Shown here: piece after piece, positions 33,942 to 43,203 of the stretch
Layout of the letters: every line of letters starts with the position of its first letter
Position numbering within the stretch: position 1 is the stretch's first letter
Origin: Pseudorhodoferax sp032153935
Lineage (GTDB): Bacteria > Pseudomonadota > Gammaproteobacteria > Burkholderiales > Burkholderiaceae_C
DNA: 64,000 nucleotides
Direction of reading: 5' to 3'
Assembly: GCF_964253035.1 (NCBI RefSeq)
Contig: NZ_CAXUQL020000001.1
Span: 3,844,001 to 3,908,000 of the forward strand
The notes under the pieces: model-generated
Databases searched by the model: none
What the model saw: the letters and a program-made list of their open reading frames with translations, nothing else
Told to the model about the DNA's origin: nothing
Program-made: the position numbers and the translations under genes

Positions 33942-35866
33942 CAGGCCTCCGGCGCCAGGCCGGCCGGTGCCTGGCGGCCGAGCTTGCGGCACTCCGCCGC
34001 CACCGCGGCGAGCGCGTCGCCATAGCCGATCCGGCGGCCCGCGTGCCGCGCGCGCGCCGCGGCCGCGAGCACGATGTTGCGGATGTGGCCGCCGGACAGG
34101 TCGCAGGCCGTGGCCAACCGGTTCAGCTCGCCGTCGCCGAGTGCGTGGCCGTCACCCAGGTGGCCGACCCACAGCGCGCGGCGTTCCTGCGGCGTGGGCT
34201 GCGGGAAGTCGACGATGGCGTCGAGCCGCCGCGTGAACGCGCTGTCGAAGCGTCCGCGGCTGTTGCTGGTCAACAGCGCGATGCCCTCGAAGGATTCGAT
34301 GCGCTGCAGCAGGTAGTTGGTCTGCGCGTTGGCGAAGCGGTCGTTGGACTCCTTCACGTCGGTGCGCTTGCCGAACAGTGCGTCGGCCTCGTCGAACAGC
34401 AGCACCACCTCGGCATGCTCTGCCCGCGCGAACAGCTGGGCCAGGTTCTTCTCGGTCTCGCCGATGTACTTGCTGCTGATGGCGGCCGCGTCCACGCGGT
34501 ACAGCGGCAGCCCCAGCTGCGTGGCCAGCCAGCCTGCGGCCAGCGTCTTGCCCGTACCCGAAGGGCCGACGAACAGTGCGCGTACGCCGGGTCGGTAGCG
34601 CGCCTGGGTCGAGGCGCCGAGTCCGTCCGCGAGATCCTCGCGCAATGCGCAGCGCTGGCCGAGCGCGGCCAGCGCCTCGCGCAGCGGGGCCGGCACGACC
34701 AGCACCGCGTCGGCGATGGCTTCGGGCATCAGCTCGGCCAGCGTGCCGAGCTCGGCCGCCAGGCCGCTGCGCGCGGCTTCGGCCACGTGCGCGAGACCTG
34801 GTGTGCCCGCCGCGGCCAGCCGCGCCTGGTAGCGCGCCGCCTGGCCGATCTGCGCGATGCGCGCTGCGTCGTAGCGGTACTGCCGGCCGGCGTTGCGCGA
34901 CAGTGCCGCGTCGCCGAGCAGCGGCTGCCACAGCGCAGCCCGCTCGTCCGCGGCCGGCAGCGGCACGCGCCAGCTGCCCACGCTGCTGCCGTCGCGCTCG
35001 AAGCTGCCGTCGGTGCCGCTGGCCACGAGCAGCGGGCCGTGGTAGCCGGGCAGCGTGGGCAGGCGGCGCGACTCGCCGGGCGCGAGTTCGGCGCACAGCA
35101 CCGGCACGCAGCCGCACAGCGCCAGCCACAGGCCCGCGCCGGGCGCGGGGTCCTGCTCGAAGAACGCCGGCCGGCGGCCCAGCGCATGCACCACCCAGGC
35201 CGCCGCATTGCGCGCCTCGCGCGGATGGCCGCTGCGCACGACGAGCTCGCCCGAGCCGGCCTGCAGCGCCCGGGCCTGGCGCTGCGCGGCCTCGCGCAGG
35301 GATGGCGCGACCGCGAAGGCCGGCGCATCGAGCGCCACGCCGGGCCAGCGCGAGACGCCCTCGCGCAGCGCCAGGACCAGCGGCAAGGGCACGCGCAGCG
35401 CCTGCTCGGGCAACGGGCGCGGCGCGGGCTCGGTGTCGCAGAGCAGCAGGCCGGCCTCGCGTGCCGCGCCATCGAGCAGGGCGGCCAGCGGTGCCTCCAG
35501 GCCCAGGGCCTGCGTCGCCGCGACGGCCAGGCCCACCGTGGGCCGCGAGCCACCGGCCGGTGCCTGCAGCCAGGCCACGGCGCGCGCGGCCATCGCGTCG
35601 AGTTCGACGGCCATGGCCAGTGCCACCGCGACCAGTTCCAGCGGCAGCAGCGGCAGCGTGCGGGCCAGGGCGTGCAGCAGCCGGTCCTCGACCGGTGGCT
35701 CGGCCAGCCAGGCCTGCAGCGCGGCGGCCGGATCGGCGGCGTCGGCGGCGGCCAGCCAGCCGGCCTCGGGGCTGGCATGCGTGTCGGCCGGCGGCACCAG
35801 TGCGGCCAGCGCGAGCCGGTGCAATGGCAGCAGCTGCAGTGCGGCCTCGCGCTGCGGGGCGTTCAT
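33941..35866 (-). CDS. AAA+ ATPase of the contractile injection system (Afp15-like)
   Basis: A 641-residue protein. The C-terminal AAA+ module has Walker A FVGPSGTGKTLAAGW (near residue 430), Walker B VVLLFDEADALFGKR (near 490), sensor 1 ALLTSNSRGRFDSAF, arginine-finger region RRLDAIVDFP and sensor 2 CDLSGGHIRNIV. The preceding 400 residues are an Ala/Leu-rich helical region typical of the eCIS ATPase. In Afp/PVC systems this ATPase is essential for particle assembly or cargo handling. The start overlaps the tape-measure-like gene stop (ATGA), and its stop shares a base with the toxin-like gene. Confidence 0.92.
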   Translation of the reverse strand: MNAPQREAALQLLPLHRLALAALVPPADTHASPEAGWLAAADAADPAAALQAWLAEPPVEDRLLHALARTLPLLPLELVAVALAMAVELDAMAARAVAWLQAPAGGSRPTVGLAVAATQALGLEAPLAALLDGAAREAGLLLCDTEPAPRPLPEQALRVPLPLVLALREGVSRWPGVALDAPAFAVAPSLREAAQRQARALQAGSGELVVRSGHPREARNAAAWVVHALGRRPAFFEQDPAPGAGLWLALCGCVPVLCAELAPGESRRLPTLPGYHGPLLVASGTDGSFERDGSSVGSWRVPLPAADERAALWQPLLGDAALSRNAGRQYRYDAARIAQIGQAARYQARLAAAGTPGLAHVAEAARSGLAAELGTLAELMPEAIADAVLVVPAPLREALAALGQRCALREDLADGLGASTQARYRPGVRALFVGPSGTGKTLAAGWLATQLGLPLYRVDAAAISSKYIGETEKNLAQLFARAEHAEVVLLFDEADALFGKRTDVKESNDRFANAQTNYLLQRIESFEGIALLTSNSRGRFDSAFTRRLDAIVDFPQPTPQERRALWVGHLGDGHALGDGELNRLATACDLSGGHIRNIVLAAAARARHAGRRIGYGDALAAVAAECRKLGRQAPAGLAPEA

Positions 35867-37278
35867 GGCGCGTGCCCGCCGTAGTGGAATCCGACCACGC
35901 GGCCGAACCAGGGCAGCCAACCGGGGTCGATGTCCAGGCCCAGGCGGCGCACGGCCAGATCGGTCTGGTCCAGCGCGAAGAACAGGTCGGCGTGCGTGGC
36001 GGTCAGCGCCAGGCCGGCCGGGCGCCGCACGAGACCGGCCAGCGGCGGGCCGCCCGCGCGCCGCAGCTGGAGGCGGCAGGCGGCCAGCCAGGTGGCCGCC
36101 TGGGCGCCACGCGTGGCGCAGCGGGCCAGGCCTGCGGGCCAGCCGGCCGGCGCGGCCGGGCGCAGCGGTGCGGCCGCGGCCTCGGCCGCCGTGGCGGCCA
36201 GCCCCCAGGCCGGATCGTCGGCCGGGGCGCGCAGGCGCAGCAGGGTGGCGCGCAGCACCAGGGCGGCAAAGCGCTGGTCGTGCGGCGCCAGCCAGTCCGG
36301 CAGGCCCAGCCGGGCCAGCAGCGGCAGCAGGAACAGCAGGCCGCCGTGGCGGGTCGGTGCGCGCCAGGCCGGCCCGGCGGCGGCAGGAGGCACGGACCTG
36401 GGCGGTGCGGCGGGTGCGGCGTCCGGCGTGCTGTGCGGGCTGCGTTGCGGCGTGTCGGCGCGCAGCGGCCGTGCCGGCGCCGTGGGCGGGAGGGTGTCCT
36501 GCGCGGTATCCGATGCCGCCGCGGCCCGTGTTGCCGGTGGCGCCGTCGCGTCGGATGGGGGCGGCGCGTCCGCCAGGGCGGGGGGTGGCACGGCGGCCGT
36601 GGTGGCGTGCATGCCCTGCGTGTGCCGCAGCAGCTGCTCCAGCCAGGCCGGCAGTGCCGGTGCGGGCGCTGCGGCGGTCTCCGGCCGGGCCGTCTCGGCT
36701 GCGGGCGGCGGCAGTCCGGCGCGCGCCAGCAGGGCCGCGCCCTGCACCGGCGCCAGCGCCCGGGCCAGCGCCATGGCATGGCCGGCCTGCACCAGCGCCG
36801 CGGCCCAGGCCGGCAGCGCCACGCGGGCCTCGGGCCAGCCTGCGATGGTCCAGGCCATGCGCTGCAGCTGGTCGGCCGGTCCCATGGCGGCCGCGCACTC
36901 GGGTACCGCCAACGGCCAGTACCAGGCCGCGCAGGGCGCGTCCCGCAGCCGCCGCAGCGCCAGCTGCACGCGCGCGTCCAGCGCGCCAGCGAAGGCGACG
37001 CAAGCCGCATCGGCGGCGCTGTCGCTGTCCGCGCCGACCCAATGCCGCGTGGCCTCGGCCAGCCGCTCCTCGATGCGTTGCGCCAGGGCCGGCGCCGTGA
37101 TGCCGGGAGCCACCGGCCCCAGCGCCAGCCGGCGCACCACGAGCAGCCGCGTGCCTTCGCCATCGCCCAGGCTGGCGCAGCGCAGCGCATCCTCCAGCAC
37201 CGGCAGCAGCCGGCGCGCCTGCTCGGTGCCGGGGGCCTGCAGGCGCAGGTGGCGAACGGTGCGCTGAGCAGCGGGCAT
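35863..37278 (-). CDS. Contractile injection system tape-measure-like protein (CIS_TMP type)
   Basis: A 471-residue protein. The N-terminus (TVRHLRLQAPGTEQARRLL, then TRLLVVRRLALGPVAP) resembles the opening of CIS tape-measure (Afp14-type) proteins, which begin with a basic strand, a helix and a LxIDRLELDLG-like strand. Near residue 300, after a Pro/Ala/Thr-rich linker, HGGLLFLLPLLARLGLPDWL matches the GLVLLxPFLPRLFxxLGL block of that family. The position just before the AAA+ ATPase is the conserved Afp14-Afp15 order. It is shorter than many tape measures, so a short particle or a divergent function is possible. The start is 33 bp from a palindromic element. Confidence 0.68.
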   Translation of the reverse strand: MPAAQRTVRHLRLQAPGTEQARRLLPVLEDALRCASLGDGEGTRLLVVRRLALGPVAPGITAPALAQRIEERLAEATRHWVGADSDSAADAACVAFAGALDARVQLALRRLRDAPCAAWYWPLAVPECAAAMGPADQLQRMAWTIAGWPEARVALPAWAAALVQAGHAMALARALAPVQGAALLARAGLPPPAAETARPETAAAPAPALPAWLEQLLRHTQGMHATTAAVPPPALADAPPPSDATAPPATRAAAASDTAQDTLPPTAPARPLRADTPQRSPHSTPDAAPAAPPRSVPPAAAGPAWRAPTRHGGLLFLLPLLARLGLPDWLAPHDQRFAALVLRATLLRLRAPADDPAWGLAATAAEAAAAPLRPAAPAGWPAGLARCATRGAQAATWLAACRLQLRRAGGPPLAGLVRRPAGLALTATHADLFFALDQTDLAVRRLGLDIDPGWLPWFGRVVGFHYGGHAP

Positions 37279-37310
37279 GGTGTTCAGGCCCCAGCGTCGG
37301 TAAGTTTCGA

Positions 37311-37976
37311 GGCCGAGCGCAGCGAAGGCCCGAATCGGTTCCCGTTCCCCGGGGCCCCTGTGCCCACGCCGAGGAGCGCAGTGGACTGGGCGGCGCGGGG
37401 AACCTCGCGCTTCAACATCTGACTCATTGCACTTGTTCGAGCCTCGTTCCCGCAGTGAACGGTGCGAGTTGTGCAATGCGCCCAGGCCGCGAGCACCGCA
37501 GGTTGCCCGGAGCGCCAGCGGAGGGACGTGGGGACCGGGGTCGCCCTTTCTTTGGTTACTTTCTTTCGGCGAAACGAAAGAAAGTGACTGCACTGCCGGG
37601 GGCAATCCCGGCCTCTGGTTCCCGCAGGAAAGACTACGTCTGATCGAGGTGAGGAGGCGGGGTTTTCGCCCCCGCACGACGACTCACTTTTCTTGCTTCG
37701 CCAAGAAAAGTAAGCAAAAGAAGGCGACCCCGGTGCCCCTGTCCTTCCGCTTCGCTCCAGGCAACCTGCGGTGCTCGCGCCATGGGCTGCATTGCGCAAC
37801 TCGCACCACTCACTGCGTTCGTTCAGCTCGAACAAGCGCAATGAGTCAGATGTTGAAGCGCAAGGTGCCCTTGTGCAGCCCATGGCGCTGCGCTCCTCGG
37901 CAGGGGCACAGGGGAAATGCCGATCCGGGCCATCGCTGCGCTCGGCCTGGGGATCGGGCCATCGCTTCGCTCGGCC
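37311..37976. repeat. Palindromic repeat element, copy 1 (666 bp)
   Basis: The intergenic region between the giant protein gene and the tape-measure-like gene is filled by a 666-bp imperfect palindrome. Its 21-bp left end (GGCCGAGCGCAGCGAAGG...) and right end (37956-37976) are inverted repeats, and a second right-end copy lies at 37927-37947. Both arms pair along much of their length; TGACTCATTGCACTTGTTCG in the left arm has its complement in the right. Internal hairpins lie at 37558-37585 and 37686-37711, and a small stem at 37657-37675. No protein-coding sequence is supported. Copies 2-4 lie at 49661, 54608 and 60552. Confidence 0.93.
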
Positions 37977-38001
37977 GCGGGAGGGGAGGAGGATTTCCAT
38001 A

Positions 38002-41000
38002 TCACCGGAACAGCGTGCGCCGCGCCGCCGTGGCCGCCAGGCTCACGGTGGCCGCCATGTCGAAGTGCACGCGCACGTCGTCGCCCAGGTCCACGCGCGT
38101 CTGCGCCGTGTGCACCACGCGCGCCATCACCTCGCCCTGGCCCAGGTCTTCCACCGTGGCGCGCGCGACCAGCTGGTCGGCCCGGTACAGCAGCGCGGCC
38201 ATGCCCACGCGCAGCGGCGCGGCGTCCAGCACCGTGAGCGGGATGCGCACCCCCGGGCTCACGCCCGGCGTGGGCCGTGCCATGCGGCCCTGCACGATGC
38301 GGTCCACCGGCGCGTGGCTGGCCAGCAGCAGGCACATGCGCACCACGTCGTTGACCAGGGCCACGGCCTGCGGCTGGCCAGGCTCGATCTGGGCGAACAG
38401 CCAGTCGGCGTAGGCCTGCATCTGGCGCCGGTCCAGGTAGGGGATCTCGGCCCAGCGCGGCAGGTTGGCCAGGTTGCGCAGGTTGGGCGCGGCGTCGAAC
38501 TCGGACAGCAGCTCGGCCCACTGCAGCCGGATCGCGGGCAGCACGCCGCTGAACTCGGCATGCAGGCAGGCCGCCACACCGCGGATGCGGTCCAGTTCCT
38601 CGGCCGCCGCGCGCGCCACGTCGGCGCGGCCATGGCCGCCTTCGGCCAGATCGCCGAAGCTCACCACCTGGGCGGCCTGGTCGCGCACGCCCTGCCAGGA
38701 GAGGCTGCCCAGCAGGCCCAGGTTCATGGTCTGCAGCGTGGCCACGCGCGGCGCCAGCGCCTCGGTCTGGCGCGTGGCCAGCTGGGCGATGCCGGTGGCC
38801 AGCCGGCTGGCGCCGGCCAGCACCTGGACCGACAGGCGCGGCTGGGCCAGGCCGGCCAGCGCGCGCACCTGGGCGCCGTCGAGCAGGCGCACCAGGTGGT
38901 CGACCTTGTCCAGCCGCTGCAGCAGCGGCGGCACCTGCACGAACCAGGGCGCGGGCGCCTCGCGCACCACGCGCAGCATGTCCAGCAGCTCCTCGGGCGG
39001 CTCCGGGTGCGCGCGCAGGCAGGCCGGCACGGGCGCCTCCACCAGGCCGGGGTCGACCGCATGGGTGGGCGTGGCCAGCAGGTTGTCGGTCTCGCGCGGG
39101 CGCACGTAGGCGATGAACTTGACCTCCTCGGCCAGCACCTTGGCGCGGCGCGCGTTGATGGCGGCGATGCGCTCGGTCTCCTCGGCCAGCAGCGCGCGCG
39201 TGACGCTGACGTCGTGGCGCGCCTCGGCCAGCTGGCTGGCGATCTCGGCCTGGCGCGTGGCCAGCAGAGCGACCTGGCCGCGCAGCGTGGTCAGCGCGGT
39301 CTCGCAGCGGCTCAGCGCATCGCGGTAGATGGTCAGCCGCGCCTCCAGCCGGCGCAGCATGGCGATGGTGGTGTCCGACAGGCTCACGGCCTGCGTGAAC
39401 AGCGTGGCCTCGTCGAGCGCGTTGTCGCTGCCGGCGGGCGGGCGGGCCAGGGCTTCCTGCAGCGCGGCGTTGCCGCGGAAGTCGGCCAGCGGGCGCTGCA
39501 GCGTGCCGGCGGGCAGGCCGGCCAGGAACGGGTCGCCCGCCAGGCCCGGGATCTGGAAGTCCTGCAGCAGCGCGGGGACCTCGCCGCTGTCTTCGGCGGC
39601 GAAGCTCTCCAGCAGGTTCAGCAGCGACGAGACCGTGCGCGCGCGGTTGGACAGCGCGTAGTTGCGCGCCTCGGGCGAGGGCGGGTTGCGCAGCCGCTCG
39701 GCCAGCGCCGTGGTGCGGATCTCCGACAGGCCCACGACGGGGTTGGCGTAGACGATGTTGAGCGGCGCCGTAGGCCGCTGGATCAGCAGACCCTCGGCCA
39801 GCCGGTTGGTCGCCACGCCGCTGCGCGCCGCCAGGTTGGTGCTGCTGCCCAGCAGTTCGGCCTGCGCCGCGGCCTGGCCCGGGCGCGTGCCCAGCGCGCT
39901 CGCGGCCAGCGTGCCGGCGATGCCCGCGCTCTGCACGCTGCCGATGCTGGCGCCGGTGATGGTGCCGATGCGCACGGTGGAGATGCTGCCGATGCTGCTG
40001 CCGAGATTGCTGCCGAGGCTGCGCCCGCCGGGGCGCTGCGGCGCGGGGCTGGGCGCCGGGGCCGGCGGTGGAGGGGGTGGCGGCGGTGGCGGCGCGGTGG
40101 CGGCCTGGGCGGTCTGGCGCACGCGGTCGATGTAGGCACCGATTTCCTTCTGCACCTCGATCGCGCTGTCGGACCTGGCCAGCGCCGCCAGCGTGGGCGA
40201 GATCGCCAGCCGGCCGGCGTCGGTCGCGCTCATGGTCAGCTGGCGGATGCGGTGCATGTCCACCTGCATGTGGGCGAAGCCGAAATCGGTGATGTCGTCC
40301 GCCCGGTCGATGCGCTGGCGCAGGTAGTCGATGAAGCCCTGCAGCCCGCGCAGCAGCAGCTGCGACTGCTCGTGGCCCGACAGGCGCAGCAGCAGCGGGT
40401 CGCCGACCAGCGCGGTGTAGACGCTCACGGTGCCGATGCGCGAGGACGGCGTGGGCGTCAGCACGCCCAGGTTGTGCTGCGGGATCGGTGCCGGCGTCAG
40501 GAACGGTGCATAGGGCGGCGTGGTGGTCGGCCGCGGGTCGGCGCTGATGGCGGTGGGCCACAGCAGCACCGGCGCGGGCGTGGCCTGGCCCTGGGCCGGT
40601 GGCGGCCGGTGCAGCAGGTCGCTGACGGCCAGCTGGCCCTGGTAGGCCGTCAGCACCATGCCGATCACGGCGTAGCGCGAGGCGCCCGCGGGCACATCGG
40701 CGGCCGTGGGCAGGCGCAGCGGCAGCTCGACCCAGCTGCCCGAGCGCGGCAGCGCACCGGCGCGCCGCGTGCGCGCGTTCAGCGTCTCCAGGCCGGGCAC
40801 GGTGCGCATGAGTTCGGCCTGGCGGTTCTCGCCCCAGTAGCCGAACACGTACTGGATGCGCGCGGCGGCCGGCACGTCCGAACGCAGGTCCAGCAGCATC
40901 AGGCCGGCCCACAACGAACGCGGCGGGTTCAACTCGTCCAGGTAGATCCAGCAGGCGATGCTGTCGGCCGCGCCGATGGTGATGCTGGCCAGCCCGCCCT

Positions 41001-43203
41001 GGCCGTTGGTGACGGCGTTGTTGACCACGCTGTGGCCGCGCCAGCCGGGGGCCGGCGGGTAGACCAGGCTGAAGCCGCTGCCCGGCACGGCCAGGCGCCG
41101 CGGCGCGGCGCCCGTGCCCGGCGCGCCGGGGTCGAAGATGCCGCCGCCGTCGCCGCCCTCGGCCTCCAGGTCGGGCAGGCTGGGCTCCACGCCGCGCTGC
41201 GGCTCGAACGGGGCCCACAGGTCGTTGGCGCTGAGCAGGTCCCAGGGCTCGTCGCCCTGCACGCGGGCGCCGGCCGGCAGGAAGTTGCAGAACCACTTGC
41301 GCCAGACCTCGGCCGTGCGCGCGCCGGTCAGGCCGAACGCGGCGCGGCCGTCGACCAGCGCGAAGCCCATGCCGTCCACGTTCTGCCCGGCCAGGCCCAG
41401 TGCGCTGGCCGCCACCGTGAGCATGACCCACTGGCCGGCCGTGGGCAGGTCGCCCACGCGCAGCCGCGCAGCCGTGCCGTCGGTGCCGCCGGGGAGCAGG
41501 TTCTCGCCCCAGTAGGCGCGGTGCTCCCAGCCATTGGGGCCGTGCCAGCGCAGCATCAGCTGGCGCGGCGGGTGCTCGGGGTCCAGGCAGACCCAGCAGA
41601 ACAGCGACTCGGCGGCCTGCGCCGTGAACGGCGGCGCGGCACCGTCGAAGAAGTGCTGGTGCTGGCCGGCGCGCAGCGCGCTGCGGTGGCCGCCGCCGGG
41701 CGGCGGCTCGCCCCAGGGCGCAAGCGACTCGGTCTCGACCGCGAGCGGGTCGTCCCGGAACGAGGGCACGGCCTGCACCTTGCCCGACAGCGCGTGTTCC
41801 AGCATGGCGGCCTGCTGGCGCAGGCCCTGGCGCAGGCCCAGCGTGCGCGCGCGGCGCAGCAGGTGCTCGTCCAGCGTCTGCTGGAACAGCGGGTCGATCA
41901 GCGCGCGCTGCAGCAGCCCGGGCTCCCAGGACGACAGCGGCACCGGCACCATGAGGCGCACGCTCTCGGCCGCGCCGATGGACAGCGGCGCCAGCGCGGC
42001 GCTGGCGCGCACCGCCAGGTCCAGCTGCTCGACCGGGATCGGCACGGCGTCGATGTCGAAGCCCACCGGGAAGAAGGCGCTGCGCGGCCCGGCCGCGTCG
42101 AAGGCGTTGCGCGGCAGCAGGCCCACGGGCGGCAGGAAGCGGCCGAAGGCGTCGTTGAGCTGGCCCGGCGCGGGCGCGGGCTCGCCGGTGGCGGCCACCT
42201 GCTCGGCCAGCTGCTCGATGCGGGCCTGCCACAGCGCGGGCCGGCGGCTGTCGGCCTGCAGCTGGCCGGCCACGGCCACCAGCGGGGCGTCGCGCGCCTG
42301 GCCGCCGCGCCGCACCACGCTGGCGCGGTCCAGCCAGAGCGGCGCGCGCGTGGCCGGGTCCAGCGCCACCAGGGCCAGCGGCTGGCCCCAGGCCTCCCAG
42401 GGCAGCACCTGGCCGGCGGGCAGCGCCTCCTCGGCCTGGAACACGGTCCAGGCCAGCGCATTGCGCAGCTGCTCGTCGGGCACGGCCGGCACGCCGCGCC
42501 ACTCGCCGGGCCAGACGTACCAGAGCAGGCGCGCGCCGTCGGCCATGCGCCAGTCCTCGAAGGCCGCGGCGTCGCCGTAGGTGCCCTCGTCGCAGGCGCT
42601 GCGCGCGCAGGGGTCCATGGGGTCCAGGCTGGCGCGGTCGGCCATGACGGGCTGCAGCACCAGCACGCCGATGGCCGGCAGCGCGGCGGGAATTTCGGGG
42701 CGCGGCGCACCGTCCGGCGTGGTGGGCTCGCCCAGCGCGCCCAGCGCGGCGCCGATGCCGCGGGCGCGCAGCGTGGGCGGATCGCCCTCGGTGCCGGGGC
42801 CGACGCCGCTGCCGTCCTCGAAGAAGCCGGCCGGCGCCACCACGGGCACGTCGGACAGCAGGCAGCGCAGCGGCTGCTGCAGCACCAGGTCTTCGCCGCT
42901 GGTGGCCAGGGCCAGCCCGCGGCCGATCTCCAGTTCGACCGCGCCGAAGCCGGTGGCATCGGGCAGCAGCCGGACCGAGAGTTCCAGCCCGTCGACCACG
43001 CCGGCCGTCCAGTCCTGCCCGCGCAGCGCGAGGTGGCCGGCCTGCCAGGCCTGCCACTGCGTGAGCGCGCCGGCCGTCAGTGCGCGGCCGGGGAACACGT
43101 TGGGCCGTCGGCGCCAGTCGCTGGCGGCCTCGGTGGCGCTGGTCGGCGACAGGCCGACGACGCGCTCGCCGGCCAGCGCACCGCGGATGGGCGTGGTGCT
43201 CAC
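38002..43203 (-). CDS. Giant eCIS-locus protein with TssK-like N-terminal module and two lectin-like modules
   Basis: A 1,733-residue protein. GTG start 43203 is chosen because it overlaps the upstream stop (GTGA) and follows GGAGAC. Residues 20-115 form the module shared with the next two proteins upstream (FPGRALTAGALTQWQAW, then GVVDGLELSV). Two related beta-rich modules, near 500-625 and 720-850, resemble concanavalin/jelly-roll domains (WEHRAYWGENLLPGG and YVFGYWGENRQ). A run of at least ten prolines near 1040 and a Ser/Gly/Ile-rich stretch follow. A coiled coil spans about 1280-1360. No signal peptide is present. It may be a fibre, receptor-binding or baseplate-rim protein; no name is assigned. 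Confidence 0.72.
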   Translation of the reverse strand: MSTTPIRGALAGERVVGLSPTSATEAASDWRRRPNVFPGRALTAGALTQWQAWQAGHLALRGQDWTAGVVDGLELSVRLLPDATGFGAVELEIGRGLALATSGEDLVLQQPLRCLLSDVPVVAPAGFFEDGSGVGPGTEGDPPTLRARGIGAALGALGEPTTPDGAPRPEIPAALPAIGVLVLQPVMADRASLDPMDPCARSACDEGTYGDAAAFEDWRMADGARLLWYVWPGEWRGVPAVPDEQLRNALAWTVFQAEEALPAGQVLPWEAWGQPLALVALDPATRAPLWLDRASVVRRGGQARDAPLVAVAGQLQADSRRPALWQARIEQLAEQVAATGEPAPAPGQLNDAFGRFLPPVGLLPRNAFDAAGPRSAFFPVGFDIDAVPIPVEQLDLAVRASAALAPLSIGAAESVRLMVPVPLSSWEPGLLQRALIDPLFQQTLDEHLLRRARTLGLRQGLRQQAAMLEHALSGKVQAVPSFRDDPLAVETESLAPWGEPPPGGGHRSALRAGQHQHFFDGAAPPFTAQAAESLFCWVCLDPEHPPRQLMLRWHGPNGWEHRAYWGENLLPGGTDGTAARLRVGDLPTAGQWVMLTVAASALGLAGQNVDGMGFALVDGRAAFGLTGARTAEVWRKWFCNFLPAGARVQGDEPWDLLSANDLWAPFEPQRGVEPSLPDLEAEGGDGGGIFDPGAPGTGAAPRRLAVPGSGFSLVYPPAPGWRGHSVVNNAVTNGQGGLASITIGAADSIACWIYLDELNPPRSLWAGLMLLDLRSDVPAAARIQYVFGYWGENRQAELMRTVPGLETLNARTRRAGALPRSGSWVELPLRLPTAADVPAGASRYAVIGMVLTAYQGQLAVSDLLHRPPPAQGQATPAPVLLWPTAISADPRPTTTPPYAPFLTPAPIPQHNLGVLTPTPSSRIGTVSVYTALVGDPLLLRLSGHEQSQLLLRGLQGFIDYLRQRIDRADDITDFGFAHMQVDMHRIRQLTMSATDAGRLAISPTLAALARSDSAIEVQKEIGAYIDRVRQTAQAATAPPPPPPPPPPAPAPSPAPQRPGGRSLGSNLGSSIGSISTVRIGTITGASIGSVQSAGIAGTLAASALGTRPGQAAAQAELLGSSTNLAARSGVATNRLAEGLLIQRPTAPLNIVYANPVVGLSEIRTTALAERLRNPPSPEARNYALSNRARTVSSLLNLLESFAAEDSGEVPALLQDFQIPGLAGDPFLAGLPAGTLQRPLADFRGNAALQEALARPPAGSDNALDEATLFTQAVSLSDTTIAMLRRLEARLTIYRDALSRCETALTTLRGQVALLATRQAEIASQLAEARHDVSVTRALLAEETERIAAINARRAKVLAEEVKFIAYVRPRETDNLLATPTHAVDPGLVEAPVPACLRAHPEPPEELLDMLRVVREAPAPWFVQVPPLLQRLDKVDHLVRLLDGAQVRALAGLAQPRLSVQVLAGASRLATGIAQLATRQTEALAPRVATLQTMNLGLLGSLSWQGVRDQAAQVVSFGDLAEGGHGRADVARAAAEELDRIRGVAACLHAEFSGVLPAIRLQWAELLSEFDAAPNLRNLANLPRWAEIPYLDRRQMQAYADWLFAQIEPGQPQAVALVNDVVRMCLLLASHAPVDRIVQGRMARPTPGVSPGVRIPLTVLDAAPLRVGMAALLYRADQLVARATVEDLGQGEVMARVVHTAQTRVDLGDDVRVHFDMAATVSLAATAARRTLFR

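Noticed and set aside
30159..34025. 1,288-codon plus-strand open frame opposite the toxin-like gene
   Set aside because: It is complementary to a gene with start and stop coupling and coherent domains; no ribosome-binding site or domain supports it.
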